A DNA stretch of 64,000 bases from Bordetella genomosp. 2 (lineage in GTDB: Bacteria > Pseudomonadota > Gammaproteobacteria > Burkholderiales > Burkholderiaceae_B): positions 682,001 through 746,000 of the forward strand of contig NZ_NEVT01000006.1 in NCBI RefSeq assembly GCF_002261345.1, read 5' to 3'. Made by a program: the position numbers and the translations under genes. The notes under the pieces were generated by a model. The model saw only the letters and a list, made by a program, of their open reading frames with translations. It was not told the origin of the DNA and did no database searches. This document shows, piece by piece, positions 10,701-20,219 of the stretch; positions within the stretch are counted from its first letter, which is position 1, and the number at the start of each line of letters is the position of its first letter.

Positions 10701-11828
10701 GTCCGGCAGGCCGTGGTGATCGGCTTCCCAGGGCTGCAGCGCGTCGGGAAAACGCAGGTGCGAGACGGTGAAGCCGGTGAGGCCGGCCTTGGGCTTGGAG
10801 CCGCGTCCGGTGGCGCCTTCGTCGCGGATCTCGCCGCCCGCGCCGGTGGATGCCCCCGGGAACGGCGCGATGGCGGTGGGATGATTGTGGGTCTCGACCT
10901 TCATCAGCGTATGCACGGTGGTGTCGCGGCGCACATAGCGCGCGGCCTCGCCGCCCTGCCCGTCCGCCTGCGGCACGCCGGCCTGGAAGCGCTGCGCGGG
11001 GCCGCCTTCCATGATCGCGGCGTTGTCGGAATAAGCCACCACCGTGCCGGCCGGCTGGGCCTTGTGGGTGGCGCGGATCATCCCGAACAGGGTCTCGGAT
11101 TGCGGCTGGCCGTCGATCACCCACTGCGCGTTGAAGATCTTGTGGCGGCAGTGCTCGCTGTTGGCCTGCGCGAACATCATCAGCTCGACGTCGGTGGGGT
11201 CGCGCCCCAGGCTGGCGAACGACTGCGCCAGGTAGTCGATTTCATCTTCGGACAGCGCCAGGCCCAGGCTGGCATTGGCCTCGACCAGCGCCGCGCGGCC
11301 CTGCGCCTGGACTGCCACGGTACGCATCGGCTTGCCCTCGAGCGGCTGGAACAGCGCCTGGCCGTCGAAATCGGCGCCCACCACGGTTTCGGTCATGCGG
11401 TCGTGCAGGCAGTCGGCCGCCCGCGCCAGCATGGCGCTGTCGAGCGCCTTGGCGCCCAGCAGGCCGCGTTCCGGGACCAGGAAATAGCGCACCCCCCGTT
11501 CGATCCGGCGCACCGCCGCCAGCCCGCAGTTGTGCGCGATGTCGGTGGCCTTGCTGGCCCATGGGGAAATGGTGCCCAGGCGCGGAATGACCAGCAGCGC
11601 CAGGCTCTTGGCCGGCGCTTCGCCGGCCGCGGTCGTGCCGTAGTCGAGCAGTTGCGCCAATTGCCGCTGCTGGTCGTCGCTCAGGGCGGCGTCGGTGCTG
11701 ACGAAGTGTTCGTAGCGCGCGGAGATATCGGCGATGGGCAGGCCGGCCTCCTGGAGCCGCGCCAGCAGGCGTTCGCGGCGGAAGGCGGAGAGGACGGAGG
11801 AACCGGGCAGATGCTGGACGAGGGACAC
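7785..11828 (-). CDS. purL: Phosphoribosylformylglycinamidine synthase (large, single-chain)
   Basis: 1347 residues, the full single-chain gammaproteobacterial-type PurL that converts FGAR and glutamine to FGAM in purine synthesis. Order: N-terminal domain, ATP-binding synthase domain ([13 protein letters not shown] near residue 220; [19 protein letters not shown]), second half ([12 protein letters not shown]), then a glutaminase domain with [16 protein letters not shown], the nucleophile in VCNGCQMMA and the PHPER segment. The start codon is GTG at 11828; [16 protein letters not shown] after it fits the family N-terminus. It stands alone with its own upstream region. Confidence 0.97.
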   Translation of the reverse strand: MSLVQHLPGSSVLSAFRRERLLARLQEAGLPIADISARYEHFVSTDAALSDDQQRQLAQLLDYGTTAAGEAPAKSLALLVIPRLGTISPWASKATDIAHNCGLAAVRRIERGVRYFLVPERGLLGAKALDSAMLARAADCLHDRMTETVVGADFDGQALFQPLEGKPMRTVAVQAQGRAALVEANASLGLALSEDEIDYLAQSFASLGRDPTDVELMMFAQANSEHCRHKIFNAQWVIDGQPQSETLFGMIRATHKAQPAGTVVAYSDNAAIMEGGPAQRFQAGVPQADGQGGEAARYVRRDTTVHTLMKVETHNHPTAIAPFPGASTGAGGEIRDEGATGRGSKPKAGLTGFTVSHLRFPDALQPWEADHHGLPDRIASPLSIMIDGPIGGAAFNNEFGRPNLLGYFRSYEQTAGGTRWGYHKPIMIAGGLGSIDAGLTKKEVIPPGALLIQLGGPGFRIGMGGGAASSISMGSNSAELDFDSVQRGNPEIERRAQEVIDRCWQQGAANPILAIHDVGAGGLSNAFPELVNDAGRGAVFDLKRVPLEESGLSPAEIWSNESQERYVLSILPQDLDRFDAIARRERCPYAVVGVATESRQLRVVDGEGLPGIDAEAPQAGTRPVDVPIDVILGKPPRMTRDVRRQPGVSEPLDLAGIDLTEAAYRVLRHPTVANKSFLITIGDRTVGGLSSRDQMVGPWQVPVADCAVTLADYEGFRGEAMAMGERTPLAVLDAPASGRMAVAEALTNLAAADVARLEDIKLSANWMAACGVDGQDAALYDTVSAVSELCQATGLSIPVGKDSLSMKTTWEQDGEARQVIAPVSLIVTAFAPVGDVRASLTPQLRADAGDSVLILIDLGRGRHRMGGSILAQTYNQLGESVPDIDAPQDLRAFFVTIRTLAEAGVLLAYHDRSDGGLFATLCEMAFAGRTGISVNLDMLTFDPQSADWGDYKIRPEQVAVQRDELTLKALFSEEAGAVIQVPAAQRDAVMQVLRGAGLSAHSHVIGGLNDADTVEFFRDGKKVWSQPRAELGRAWSEVSYRIMARRDNPACAQAELDTWNDAADPGLAPRVAFDPQEDIAAPFIASGKRPRVAILREQGCNSQVEMAWAFDTAGFDAIDVHMTDLLAGRIDLAGMQGLVAVGGFSYGDVLGAGEGWARTIRFNGRLSDQFAAYFARPDTFALGVCNGCQMMAALAPMIPGAEHWPRFTRNQSEKYEARLSLVEIAGSPSIFFAGMEGTRVPVAVAHGEGYADYTQQGDAGKVLVAARYIDNRGQPTEAYPFNPNGSPGGQTSVTTADGRFTVIMPHPERVTRNVMMSWAPQQWGPADSGGPYSPWMRMFRNARVWLG

Positions 11829-12171
11829 GATGCGGGCGCCGTTAGAAGTGGAAAGAAGCGAAACGGGGATTTTACCTTTTCAGGGTTTCCCCCGAGCGGC
11901 CCCGCAGTGGCCGCGCGCCAGGCACGGCCCCGCCCAGTTACAAAATAATTCCACGGCGCCGGCGGCTTGCATGCCGCAACGCACAAACCAGGCTCCTGGA
12001 GAGGCCCTCCCCGGCCGCTGAAAGCCGGAGATGGGCACGACCAACGCGTCGACGCTGCAACGCAGCATGTTGCAAAAGCCCTTCACCCACGGGAAAACAC
12101 GCACTAACGCACCGCGGCGGTGCGAGTAGGATGCTGCGATCCACGTTTCCGTCCCGCTTTTGCTGTTGCCA
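11829..12171. other. Non-coding region between purL and the TRAP operon
   Basis: 343 bases without a credible gene, between divergent purL and the TRAP transporter genes, so both promoters should lie here. I see several short dyads: GCTGC/GCAGC around AAC (12054-12066) and CGCACCGC/GCGGTGCG around one G (12108-12124), the latter about 48 bases before the TRAP start and a plausible operator. The part from about 11975 to 12050 has some purine-rich stem-loops but does not convincingly match any riboswitch class I know. Confidence 0.5.
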
Positions 12172-12711
12172 ATGTCCCGCCCTGACGTCCCCGTCGAACC
12201 GGCCGAGCCGGTTGAACCCATCATCCCCGCCGAACCAGATCCCGCCGTAAAAGTCCCGCTGGCCGCGGAGGACTGGCTGGCCGTCATCGTGCTGGCGGTA
12301 TTGGCGCTGATCACCTTCACCAACGTGCTGGTGCGCTACTTCACCGACCAGTCATTCGCCTGGACCGAGGAAATCTCGATCTTCCTGCTCATCGTGCTGA
12401 CCATGGCGGGCGGCAGCGCGGCCTTCGTGCGCAACCACCATATCCGCATCGAGGCGGTGGCCGACGGCGGTACGCCGGCGCGCCGGCGCGCGCTGGCGCT
12501 GCTGGCCAACAGCGTGGTGCTGCTGTTCTTCATCCTGCTCACCGTCCTCTCGGTGCGCCTGGTGATGGACGAGTACATATACGAGGAAACCTCGCCGGCG
12601 ATCGGCGTGCCGACCTGGTGGTATTCGATCTGGCTGCCCATTCTGGCCGCGGCGATCGTGCTGCGCACGGCAGGCACGCTGCGTCGCCTGTGGCGGAGCC
12701 CGGCCCGATGA
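12172..12711 (+). CDS. TRAP transporter small permease (DctQ type)
   Basis: 179-residue membrane protein, the small subunit of a tripartite ATP-independent transporter. Residues 1-28 are an unusual Pro/Glu-rich cytosolic tail (VPVEPAEPVEPIIPAEP), followed by four predicted helices (~37-55, 68-88, 108-130, 147-165). The conserved FAWTEEISIFLLIV and HIRIEAV segments mark the DctQ family. It partners with the large permease just downstream, whose start overlaps its stop by four bases (ATGA). A TTG four codons upstream is a possible but less likely start. Substrate is not predictable. Confidence 0.88.
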   Translation: MSRPDVPVEPAEPVEPIIPAEPDPAVKVPLAAEDWLAVIVLAVLALITFTNVLVRYFTDQSFAWTEEISIFLLIVLTMAGGSAAFVRNHHIRIEAVADGGTPARRRALALLANSVVLLFFILLTVLSVRLVMDEYIYEETSPAIGVPTWWYSIWLPILAAAIVLRTAGTLRRLWRSPAR

Positions 12712-14006
12712 TCGCCGCCCTGCTGTTCGCGGTTTTCGCGGTCCTGATGGTGATCGGCGTGCCGGTATGCGTGGCGCTCGGCGTGGCCGGCACGCTGGCC
12801 ATCGTGCTGTCCAACCAGGACGTCGCCTGGTTCGGCCTGCTGGCGGTGCCGCAGAACTTCTATGCCGGGCTGGCCAAGTACCCGTTGCTGGCGATCCCCA
12901 TGTTCGTGCTGGTGGGATCGATCTTCGACCGTTCCGGCGTGGCGCGCCGCCTGGTGGACCTGGCCATCGCCGTGGTGGGCCGCGGCCCGGGCATGCTGCC
13001 GCTGGTGGCGATCGCCGTGGCCATGTTCCTGGGCGGCATCTCGGGCTCCGGCCCGGCCTGCGCCGCCGCGGTCGGCGCGGTGATGATCGCGGCGATGGCG
13101 CGGGCCGGCTACCCGGGCCCCTTCTCCGCCTCGGTGGTGGCCGCCGGCGCGGCGACCGACATCCTGATCCCGCCGTCGATCGCCTTCATCATCTATTCGG
13201 TGCTGGTGCCCGGCGCATCGGTGCCCGCGCTGTTCGCCGCCGGCATGGTGCCCGGCCTGCTCGCGGGCCTGGCGCTGATCGTGCCGACGGTATGGCTGGC
13301 GCGCCGGCACAACATGGGCACGCTGGAAGCCCATTTGCCGCGCCCGCCGTTCTGGGCCAGCCTGCGCCAGGCCAGCTGGGGCCTGGCCGCGCCGGTGCTG
13401 ATCCTGGGCGGCATGCGCATGGGCTGGTTCACGCCCACCGAAGCCGCCGTGGTGGCGGTGTTCTACGGGCTGTTCGTGGGCATGTGCATCCATCGCACCA
13501 TCAAGGTCCGCGACCTGTTCGTCATCCTGCGCGAAGCGGCCGAACTGTCGGCGGTGATCATGATGGTGGTGGCGCTGGCCGGCATCTTCGCCTGGGCGCT
13601 TTCCACGCTGAGCATCATCGATCCGCTCACCCACGCCATCGTCAATTCGGGGCTGGGCGAATGGGGCGTGCTGGCTCTGCTGATCGCGTTGCTGATGACC
13701 ATGGGCATGTTCCTGGACGGCATCTCGATTTTCCTGATCTTCGTGCCGTTGCTGATGCCGATCGCCGACGCCTACGGCTGGGATCCCGTCTGGTTCGGCG
13801 TGATCCTGACCTTGAAGGTCGCGCTCGGCCAGTTCACGCCGCCGCTGGCGGTGAATCTGATGGTGTCGTGCCGCATCGCGCGCGTGCCCATGGAGTCCAC
13901 CGTGCCGTGGGTGCTGTGGCTGCTGGGCGCGATGTTCCTGGTGCTGGTCGCCGTGCTGGCGTTCCCGCAACTGGCGCTCTGGCTGCCGCACCGCCTGGGA
14001 TACTAA
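12708..14006 (+). CDS. TRAP transporter large permease (DctM type)
   Basis: 432-residue inner-membrane protein with about twelve helices, the sodium-driven translocation subunit of the TRAP system. Family marks: GVPVCVALGVAGT, LLAIPMFVLVGSIFDRSGVARRLVDLA, FLGGISGSGPACAAAVG, DILIPPSIAFIIY, GWFTPTEAAVVAVFYG and FTPPLAVNLMVSCRIAR. It is full length. Its start overlaps the small-permease stop, so translation is coupled, and the binding-protein gene follows after 60 bases with its own ribosome site. Confidence 0.93.
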   Translation: MIAALLFAVFAVLMVIGVPVCVALGVAGTLAIVLSNQDVAWFGLLAVPQNFYAGLAKYPLLAIPMFVLVGSIFDRSGVARRLVDLAIAVVGRGPGMLPLVAIAVAMFLGGISGSGPACAAAVGAVMIAAMARAGYPGPFSASVVAAGAATDILIPPSIAFIIYSVLVPGASVPALFAAGMVPGLLAGLALIVPTVWLARRHNMGTLEAHLPRPPFWASLRQASWGLAAPVLILGGMRMGWFTPTEAAVVAVFYGLFVGMCIHRTIKVRDLFVILREAAELSAVIMMVVALAGIFAWALSTLSIIDPLTHAIVNSGLGEWGVLALLIALLMTMGMFLDGISIFLIFVPLLMPIADAYGWDPVWFGVILTLKVALGQFTPPLAVNLMVSCRIARVPMESTVPWVLWLLGAMFLVLVAVLAFPQLALWLPHRLGY

Positions 14007-14066
14007 GGCCGCGAGGCCGCATTCCATCCAATACCGACAAATGTCATATCGCGAGGAGAAGACCCG

Positions 14067-15095
14067 ATGAAACTACGCAATCTGCTCGGCGCCGCCCTGT
14101 GCGCGGCCGCCACGCTGGCCATGGCGCCCGCCCATGCCCAGAACTACAAGTCGGAATACAAGCTGTCCATCGTGGTGGGCACGTCCTTTCCATGGGGCCA
14201 GGGCGCGCAGATCTGGGCCGACCTGGTGCGCGAACGCACCGAGGGCCGCATCAACATCAAGGTCTATCCCGGAACGTCGCTGGTGCAAGGCGACCAGACG
14301 CGCGAGTTCACGGCCATCCGCCAGGGCGTGATCGACATGGCGGTGGGCTCCACCATCAACTGGTCGCCCCAGGTCAAGCAGCTCAATCTGTTTTCGCTGC
14401 CGTTCCTGATGCCCGACTACGCGGCCATCGACGCCCTGGTGCAGGGCGAAGTCGGCCAGGAGCTGTTCAAGGTCATCGAAAAGGCGGGCGTGGTGCCGCT
14501 GGCCTGGGGCGAGAACGGCTATCGCCAGCTCAGCAATTCCAAGCATGCGGTGTCCAAGCCGGAAGACCTCAAGGGCATGAAGCTGCGCGTGGTGGGTTCG
14601 CCGCTGTACATCGACACCTTCACCGCGCTGGGCGCCAACCCCACCCAAATGAGCTGGGCCGACGCCCAGCCCGCGCTGGCCAGCGGCGCGGTCGACGGGC
14701 AGGAAAACCCGCTGTCGATCTATACCGGCGCCAAGCTGTACGACGTGGCGCAGAAGTACCTGACCCTGTGGAACTACGTGGCCGATCCGCTGGTGTTCGT
14801 GGTGAATCGCGAAGTGTGGCAATCGTGGTCCGAGCAGGACCGCAAGATCGTGCGGGAAGCGGCGCTCGAGGCCGGCAAGAAAGAGATCGCCATCGCGCGC
14901 AAGGGCGTCACCCCGGAAGATCCTTCCTTGCTCAAGGAGATCGAAGGCCACGGCGTGACGGTCACCTCGCTCAGCGAAGCCCAGCACGCCGAGTTCGTGA
15001 AAGCCACCAAGCCGGTATACGACAAGTGGAAGTCGCGCATCGGCGAGGACCTGGTCGAACTGGCCGAGAAATCCATCGCGGCCCGCAAGAAATAA
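14067..15095 (+). CDS. TRAP transporter substrate-binding protein (DctP family)
   Basis: 342-residue periplasmic binding protein. Residues 1-24 are a clear signal peptide (MKLRNLLGAALCAAATLAMA, cleavage after AHA). The mature part has DctP features: an Arg in GMKLRVVGSPLYIDTF that usually contacts a ligand carboxylate, GALKPTQMSW-like ANPTQMSWADAQPAL, and DGQENPLSIY. Family members bind organic acids; the actual ligand is unknown. GAGGAG lies about nine bases before the ATG. It is the last gene of the three-gene TRAP operon and is followed by a strong terminator. Confidence 0.93.
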   Translation: MKLRNLLGAALCAAATLAMAPAHAQNYKSEYKLSIVVGTSFPWGQGAQIWADLVRERTEGRINIKVYPGTSLVQGDQTREFTAIRQGVIDMAVGSTINWSPQVKQLNLFSLPFLMPDYAAIDALVQGEVGQELFKVIEKAGVVPLAWGENGYRQLSNSKHAVSKPEDLKGMKLRVVGSPLYIDTFTALGANPTQMSWADAQPALASGAVDGQENPLSIYTGAKLYDVAQKYLTLWNYVADPLVFVVNREVWQSWSEQDRKIVREAALEAGKKEIAIARKGVTPEDPSLLKEIEGHGVTVTSLSEAQHAEFVKATKPVYDKWKSRIGEDLVELAEKSIAARKK

Positions 15096-15166
15096 GCAGC
15101 AGCCCAGGGGAGAACGGCGGCGCGAGCCGCCACCGGAAGGCATGGCGCCAGAACCTTGCCTCCAGC

Positions 15167-15198
15167 ACGGACGCCGATATCGGCGTCCGTGTTTTTTT
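15167..15198 (+). terminator. Rho-independent terminator of the TRAP operon
   Basis: Perfect 12-bp self-complementary stem (ACGGACGCCGAT and its complement, 15167-15190) followed by a run of seven T on the plus strand. It lies 71 bases after the binding-protein stop and just before the convergent greB stop. The centre of the palindrome has no spare loop bases, so the real stem would open by two or so pairs. Confidence 0.93.
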
Positions 15199-15204
15199 GG
15201 GGCG

Positions 15205-15765
15205 TCAGGCGTCTGGCGACGGATACTGGACTTCCAGGATGTCCAGCTCCTCGACGCCGCCCGGCGTGCGCAGCACGACCGTGTCGCCCTCGCGCGCCTT
15301 GATCAGGGCGCGCGCCACCGGCGATATCCAGCTGATCTTGCCGGCCAGCGGCTCGGCCTCGTCGACCCCCACGATGGTCACGGTGTGGGTCTCGCCCGCC
15401 TTGTCCAGGTAAGTGACGGTGGCGCCGAAGAACACCTGGTCGCGGTTGGGCTGCGCGGCCGGATCGACCACTTCGGCGATATCCAGGCGCTTGGTCAGGA
15501 ACCGCATGCGCCGGTCGATCTCGCGCAGCCGCTTCTTGCCGTAGAGATAGTCGCCGTTCTCGGAACGGTCGCCATTGGAGGCCGCCCACGACACGACCTG
15601 CACCACGGCCGGCCGTTCCACATTCATCAGCTGGGCCAGTTCATCGCGCAGGCGCGCATAGCCGCCCGGGGTCATGTAATTGCGGATGCCGGCAGGCAAG
15701 GCCTGCGCCTCCGGCAGGTCGTCCTCGTCGTCGCGGTCCGACTCTTTGACAAAAGCCTTGTTCAT
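15205..15765 (-). CDS. greB: Transcription elongation factor GreB
   Basis: 186-residue Gre factor that stimulates RNA polymerase to cleave backtracked RNA. The N-terminal coiled coil carries the acidic tip NGDRSENGDYLYGKKRLREIDRR-type sequence (around residues 65-85), including the Asp and Glu needed for cleavage; the C-terminal FKBP-like domain includes ISWISPVARALIKAREGD. An acidic tail DRDDEDDLPEAQ precedes the family core. It is six bases downstream of the PHP-domain gene, likely one transcript, and convergent with the TRAP operon. Confidence 0.95.
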   Translation of the reverse strand: MNKAFVKESDRDDEDDLPEAQALPAGIRNYMTPGGYARLRDELAQLMNVERPAVVQVVSWAASNGDRSENGDYLYGKKRLREIDRRMRFLTKRLDIAEVVDPAAQPNRDQVFFGATVTYLDKAGETHTVTIVGVDEAEPLAGKISWISPVARALIKAREGDTVVLRTPGGVEELDILEVQYPSPDA

Positions 15766-15771
15766 GGAATT

Positions 15772-16617
15772 TCAGAACCAGTCGTGCCAGACCGGCTTCA
15801 GATCGTCGGGCAGGGGCGGCAAGGCCCCCAGGTCGGCGCGGCTCTCGCGCGGACTGTGGAAATCGGACCCGCGCGAGGCCAGGAACCCGTAGCGTCGCGC
15901 CACCTGGGCATAGTGGCGCGCCTCGTCGGGCGTATGGCTGCCGGTCGTGACCTCGATGCCGACGCCGCCGAGCTGCAAGAACTCGTCGAACAGCGCGTCG
16001 AACTGGAGGGCGGAATACTTGTAGCGGCCGGGATGCGCGATGACCGCCCGGCCGCCCGCGCCGACGATCCAGCCGACGGCATCGGCCAGCGAGGCCCACT
16101 GCATGGGCACGTGGCCCGGGCAGTCGTCGCCCAGGTACTTGTTGAAGACTGTCTGCACGTCGGGGCAATAGCCGGCCTGCACCAGATAGCGCGCGAAATG
16201 CGTGCGGCTGACCAATTCCGGATTGCCGGCGAACGGCAGGGCTCCCTCGTAGGCGCCGGGCATGCCCATGTCGGCCAGCCGCTCGCCCATGCGCCGGGCG
16301 CGCTCGGCACGGCCGCCGCGCGTCTTGCGCAGCCCAGCGACCAGCGCGGCATCGGCCGCGTCGAACCCCAGGCCGACGATGTGGACCGTCTGGCCAGCCC
16401 AGGTGACCGAAACCTCGGTGCCGGTGATGAAGCGCATGCCGAGTTCGCGAGCGGTCGCGCCGGCCTGCGCCAGGCCGCCGACTTCATCGTGGTCGGTCAG
16501 CGCCCAGACGTCGACGCCATTGGCGCAGGCGCGCTGGGCCACATCGGCCGGCGACAGGACGCCGTCGGACACGGTGGAATGGCAATGCAGGTCGACATTG
16601 GGGACAGCGTTATTCAT
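15772..16617 (-). CDS. PHP-domain phosphoesterase (RNase AM/YciV-like)
   Basis: 281-residue metal-dependent phosphoesterase with the PHP motifs DLHCHSTVSDG (residues ~10-20), LTDHDEVGG, TGTEVS, HPGRYKYS and GSDFHSPRE. E. coli YciV (RNase AM) is a 5'-3' exonuclease that also handles 3',5'-pNpN; members here are usually annotated by that name, so a role in trimming rRNA or small oligonucleotides is inferred. ATG 16617 has AGGGG directly upstream. A further in-frame Met at 16647 lacks such a site. Co-directional with greB after it. Confidence 0.88.
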   Translation of the reverse strand: MNNAVPNVDLHCHSTVSDGVLSPADVAQRACANGVDVWALTDHDEVGGLAQAGATARELGMRFITGTEVSVTWAGQTVHIVGLGFDAADAALVAGLRKTRGGRAERARRMGERLADMGMPGAYEGALPFAGNPELVSRTHFARYLVQAGYCPDVQTVFNKYLGDDCPGHVPMQWASLADAVGWIVGAGGRAVIAHPGRYKYSALQFDALFDEFLQLGGVGIEVTTGSHTPDEARHYAQVARRYGFLASRGSDFHSPRESRADLGALPPLPDDLKPVWHDWF

Positions 16618-16659
16618 GCCCCTATTGTAGAGGCCGGCCCACTGCATGGATAGCGGCGC

Positions 16660-17595
16660 TCAGCCCTGCCCCGTCCCCAGCAGGAAAGCCGCCACCGGCT
16701 CGATCTGCTCCTCGTTCATCAGGGTCGGCGCGTGGCCGACCCCCGGGACCTCGTGCAGGCACGCGCGCGGGTTGCGCGCCAGCATTTCGGCGGCGGTCGC
16801 CTGGCTCAGCAGGTCCGATTGCGCGCCCCGCACGATCAGCACCGGGCAATCCAGCCCCTCGTACGCGTGCCAGAGGATCTGTTCGCCGGCCGAATAGGCG
16901 TCGGCCGTCTCGACCGCGAGCGGCACCGCCAGGTTCAGGTCGTAATGCTTGACCCATTTGCCGCCGCGCTCGACATACACGTGGCGCGCCAGCTCTTCCC
17001 ACTGCGCGTCGCTATGCGGACCGAAGGTCGCCGACACCTGCCGCACCGCCTGCACGGCCTGTTCGAAGGTGTCGAATTCGCCCGGCTGCCCCACGTACTG
17101 GCCGATGCGGCCCAGCGCGGCGGGATCGAGCCGCGGCCCCACGTCGTTGAGCACCAGGCGCTCCAGGCGGATGTCCTGGTCCGCCGGCCAGGCTCCCGGA
17201 TGCGGACGCGCGCCGCGCATCATGCGCGCATACGCGACCGCGCCGGCCAGCCCCAGGCCGATCAGCCCGCCCATCGAGGTGCCGACCCATGCCAGCGTGG
17301 CGGGCCGCAGCCGGGCGATCAGGGTGACCATGTCGGACACATACTGCGGCACGGTATAGCCGGTCGGCGCCACCAGCCAGTCCGACCGGCCGCGCCCCAC
17401 CACATCGGGGCAGACCACGCGGAAATCGCCCGCCAGCCGGCGCGCCAGGCGGTCGAAGTCGCGCCCGGTGCGCGTCAGGCCGTGCACGCACAGCAGCACC
17501 CGGTCGTTGGCCGGGTCGCCCCACTCGCAATAGGCCATGCGATGCAGGCCGGCCGGGCTGGCGCAGGTGACGAAATCGAATCGGGGTTGCAGCAT
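16660..17595 (-). CDS. Alpha/beta hydrolase
   Basis: 311-residue serine hydrolase of the alpha/beta fold. Seen: oxyanion-hole HGLTRTGRDFD (His38), nucleophile elbow WVGTSMGG with Ser107, acid residue in the LIVRGAQSDLLS segment, and catalytic His in GVGHAPTLMNEEQ. No signal peptide. Substrate unknown; the sequence resembles esterase/dehalogenase-like enzymes rather than lipases. ATG 17595 starts the conserved region; upstream in-frame Met codons would add Cys-rich sequence that is a shadow of comEC. It lies just after comEC on the same strand. Confidence 0.85.
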   Translation of the reverse strand: MLQPRFDFVTCASPAGLHRMAYCEWGDPANDRVLLCVHGLTRTGRDFDRLARRLAGDFRVVCPDVVGRGRSDWLVAPTGYTVPQYVSDMVTLIARLRPATLAWVGTSMGGLIGLGLAGAVAYARMMRGARPHPGAWPADQDIRLERLVLNDVGPRLDPAALGRIGQYVGQPGEFDTFEQAVQAVRQVSATFGPHSDAQWEELARHVYVERGGKWVKHYDLNLAVPLAVETADAYSAGEQILWHAYEGLDCPVLIVRGAQSDLLSQATAAEMLARNPRACLHEVPGVGHAPTLMNEEQIEPVAAFLLGTGQG

Positions 17596-17659
17596 GATGG
17601 AGGGCGCTCCGCGAGTGCGACGCAAAAGAGCCCACATCTTATAGCAGCCCGTGTCCCCG

Positions 17660-20164
17660 CTATGGCGCGGCTGCATGCCAGTAGCGCCGCGCGGCCCGCT
17701 GCGCCCGCACCTGCAGCCCCGCCACGCCGGACACGGCCAGCACGGCGCCATCGCGGTCGGTGCGCCAGAATGCCGCGCCGGCCTGCCGCCAGCGGGCCTC
17801 GACCGACGCGGCGGGGTGCCGGAAGCGGTTCAGGTAGCCGGCCTGCGCAATCGCGTGCCGGGCGCCCGCCGCGGCCACCAGCGCCGCACTGGATGAGGTG
17901 GCGGAACCATGGTGGGGCGCCATGACCACGTCGATGCGCGGCAGATCCGGCGCCAGGCGGCGCTCCTGCGCGGCGCCGATGTCGCCCGGCAACAGCGCCG
18001 CATGGGCATGCCCCTCGATCAGCAACACGCAGCTGTCGGCATTGCCCCGCCCCGGCCTGGCGGCGGACTCGGCCGGCGGATGCAGGAACGCGAACCGCAC
18101 GCCGTCGGCCTGCCATGCCAGGCCCGCTTCGCAGCGCCGCACCGAGCGCGGCAGGGGCGCTGCGGCGGCATCGCCGCCCTGCTTGCGCAGCAGGGCCGGC
18201 AGGTCGAACGATGCGTACGAGACGTCCACCGGCAGCGCGGCCAGCACGCTGGCGAGCCCGCCGGCATGGTCCAGGTCGGCATGCGAGACCACCAGCCCGT
18301 CCAGCCGCCGGTGGCCGCGGGCGCGCAGGTACGGGGCCACGACGCGCTCGCCAGCATCGGCGGCCTCGCCATGGCGGGGGCCCGTATCGAACAGCCACGC
18401 CTGCGTGGCCGTTTCGACCAGCACCGCGCCGCCCTGCCCCACGTCGAGCGCGGCAAGGCTCCAGAACCCGGGCGCGGGGCGTTCGGGTCGCCAGCACAGC
18501 AAGGGCAGCATCAGCAACCACCCGGCCGCCCGTGCCGGCCAGCCGGGCGGTTGCAGGGCCCATGCCACCCCCAGCGCCGCCAGCGCCAGCAGCGGCCACG
18601 GCGCGGCCGCCACGTCCAGCACCGCCCAGCGCGACGCGCCGATCCAGCCGACTGGGAGCATGGTCCAGTCGAACACCGCATGCCCCAGCCAGCCGGCGGC
18701 GCGCGCCGCCCAGTCGAACCCGGGCAGCGCGCCCAGCGCCGCGCACAGCAGCGCCAGCGGCGTCACCACGAAGCTGACCACCGGGATGGCAATGGCGTTG
18801 GCCAGCGGCGAGCCGAGCGAGACCTGGTTGAGCAGATGCGCCAGCAAAGGCACCAGGCCCAGCGTAATGGCCGTCTGGACGCGCCCGAACTCGGCCAGCA
18901 CCCCGCGCAGCCGGATCCGCCAGCCTGGCGCGGCCATGCCGGCCGCCGCCGGCGCAGCCGCCCGCAGCAGGATGGCCACCGCGCCGAACGACAGCCAGAA
19001 GCCCGGCGCCAGTGTGGCCCAGGGATCGAGCAGGACCACGGCCGCCGCCGCCAGCGCCAGCACGCGCGACGGCGACAGCGGCAGGCGCGCCATGGCGGCG
19101 AGCGCGACCACCGCCAACATGAAAAACGTGCGCCGCGCCGGCACGCCCCACCCCGCCAGCAGGCAATACAGCAGCGCCACCCCGAGCGCCGCCGCCGCGC
19201 CCGCCACCTGCGCCGGCAGATACTCCGCCAGGCTCGCGCCGCGCCACCGCGCGCGCCGCCAGAGGGCAGCGGCCAGCATGGCGCCCAGCCCGGCGATCAG
19301 CGTGACATGCATGCCGCTGATCGACACCAGGTGGGTGATGCCGCTGCGATTGAAGAGGCGCCAATCCTCGCGTGCCACGCCCGCCTGGTCGCCCATGGCC
19401 AGCGCGATCAATACGGGCGCATAGCGGCGTTCGCCCAGGGCGCGCCGCATGCCCGCCCGCACCCGATGGCGGATGCGCTCGATCCAGATGCCGACGTCGA
19501 ACCGGGCCGGGCCTTCCAGCAGGCGCGGCGTGCCGCGCACCGTGGCGGTCGCGCGGATGCCCAGCGCGAACGCCCGGCCCTCGGCATCGTAGCCATCGCG
19601 GTTGCGCAGACCATATGGGCGGCGCAGCACCAGCGCCATCTGCCACACCTGGCCAGGTTCGAGTTCCGGCAAGCTGGCGCCCGCCCCCGGCGCAGGGCGC
19701 CAGCTCACCGCCAGCCGCGCCGGGATGCCGGCCGGGCGATCGGGCATGGTGTCGGCCAGGAAGCGCCATTGGCTGCCATCGCCCTGCGGCAGGTCCGCCA
19801 CGCGCACGACCAGGCGCGACACGGCGTCATGGTGGCGGGCCGCGAGCGCGTCGGCCAGGCGCTCCTGCGCCTGCCAGACGGCGCACGAGATGCCCAGGCT
19901 CAGCCCCAGCCAGGTGGCGGCCACCCGCCGCGCCCAGCTCCAGCCGCGGCCGCGCAGCAGCAGCACCGCCGCGCACGCCAATGCGGCCAGCAGCCACGCC
20001 AGCAGCCAGGCGCCCGGCTCGGGCAGCGCGGGCAAATGCTGCACCGTCGCCGTGCCGGCGACGATGGCCAACAGGAACAGGCGTCCTACGATGCTCTTCT
20101 CCCAAAGTGCACAGCGTAGGACGCGGTACGCGCCGGGATCCGGCGAGTGAATGGAATCACCCAT
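17660..20164 (-). CDS. comEC: DNA internalisation competence protein ComEC/Rec2
   Basis: 834-residue inner-membrane protein. ComEC forms the channel that passes single-stranded DNA into the cytoplasm during natural transformation. The N-terminal third has hydrophobic segments and a small beta domain; the central competence domain has SISGMHVTLIAGLGA and many helices (~200-520); the C-terminal metallo-beta-lactamase domain has LDVGQGGAVLVE, VSHADLDHAGGL and MAPHHGSATSSS. It appears complete and undisrupted. Whether this host is transformable is not shown by the sequence. TatD-type nuclease gene lies upstream on the same strand. Confidence 0.93.
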   Translation of the reverse strand: MGDSIHSPDPGAYRVLRCALWEKSIVGRLFLLAIVAGTATVQHLPALPEPGAWLLAWLLAALACAAVLLLRGRGWSWARRVAATWLGLSLGISCAVWQAQERLADALAARHHDAVSRLVVRVADLPQGDGSQWRFLADTMPDRPAGIPARLAVSWRPAPGAGASLPELEPGQVWQMALVLRRPYGLRNRDGYDAEGRAFALGIRATATVRGTPRLLEGPARFDVGIWIERIRHRVRAGMRRALGERRYAPVLIALAMGDQAGVAREDWRLFNRSGITHLVSISGMHVTLIAGLGAMLAAALWRRARWRGASLAEYLPAQVAGAAAALGVALLYCLLAGWGVPARRTFFMLAVVALAAMARLPLSPSRVLALAAAAVVLLDPWATLAPGFWLSFGAVAILLRAAAPAAAGMAAPGWRIRLRGVLAEFGRVQTAITLGLVPLLAHLLNQVSLGSPLANAIAIPVVSFVVTPLALLCAALGALPGFDWAARAAGWLGHAVFDWTMLPVGWIGASRWAVLDVAAAPWPLLALAALGVAWALQPPGWPARAAGWLLMLPLLCWRPERPAPGFWSLAALDVGQGGAVLVETATQAWLFDTGPRHGEAADAGERVVAPYLRARGHRRLDGLVVSHADLDHAGGLASVLAALPVDVSYASFDLPALLRKQGGDAAAAPLPRSVRRCEAGLAWQADGVRFAFLHPPAESAARPGRGNADSCVLLIEGHAHAALLPGDIGAAQERRLAPDLPRIDVVMAPHHGSATSSSAALVAAAGARHAIAQAGYLNRFRHPAASVEARWRQAGAAFWRTDRDGAVLAVSGVAGLQVRAQRAARRYWHAAAP

Positions 20165-20219
20165 GCGTGGCGGCCGCAGGCGGCCCGCCGGGCGGCTGCC
20201 CGGGCCCTATTCCGGGCCG

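Noticed and set aside
11975-12080. Possible riboswitch before the TRAP operon
   Set aside because: Some purine-rich loops (GGAGAGG, GCCGGAG) recall glycine aptamers, but the conserved core and tandem order are missing.
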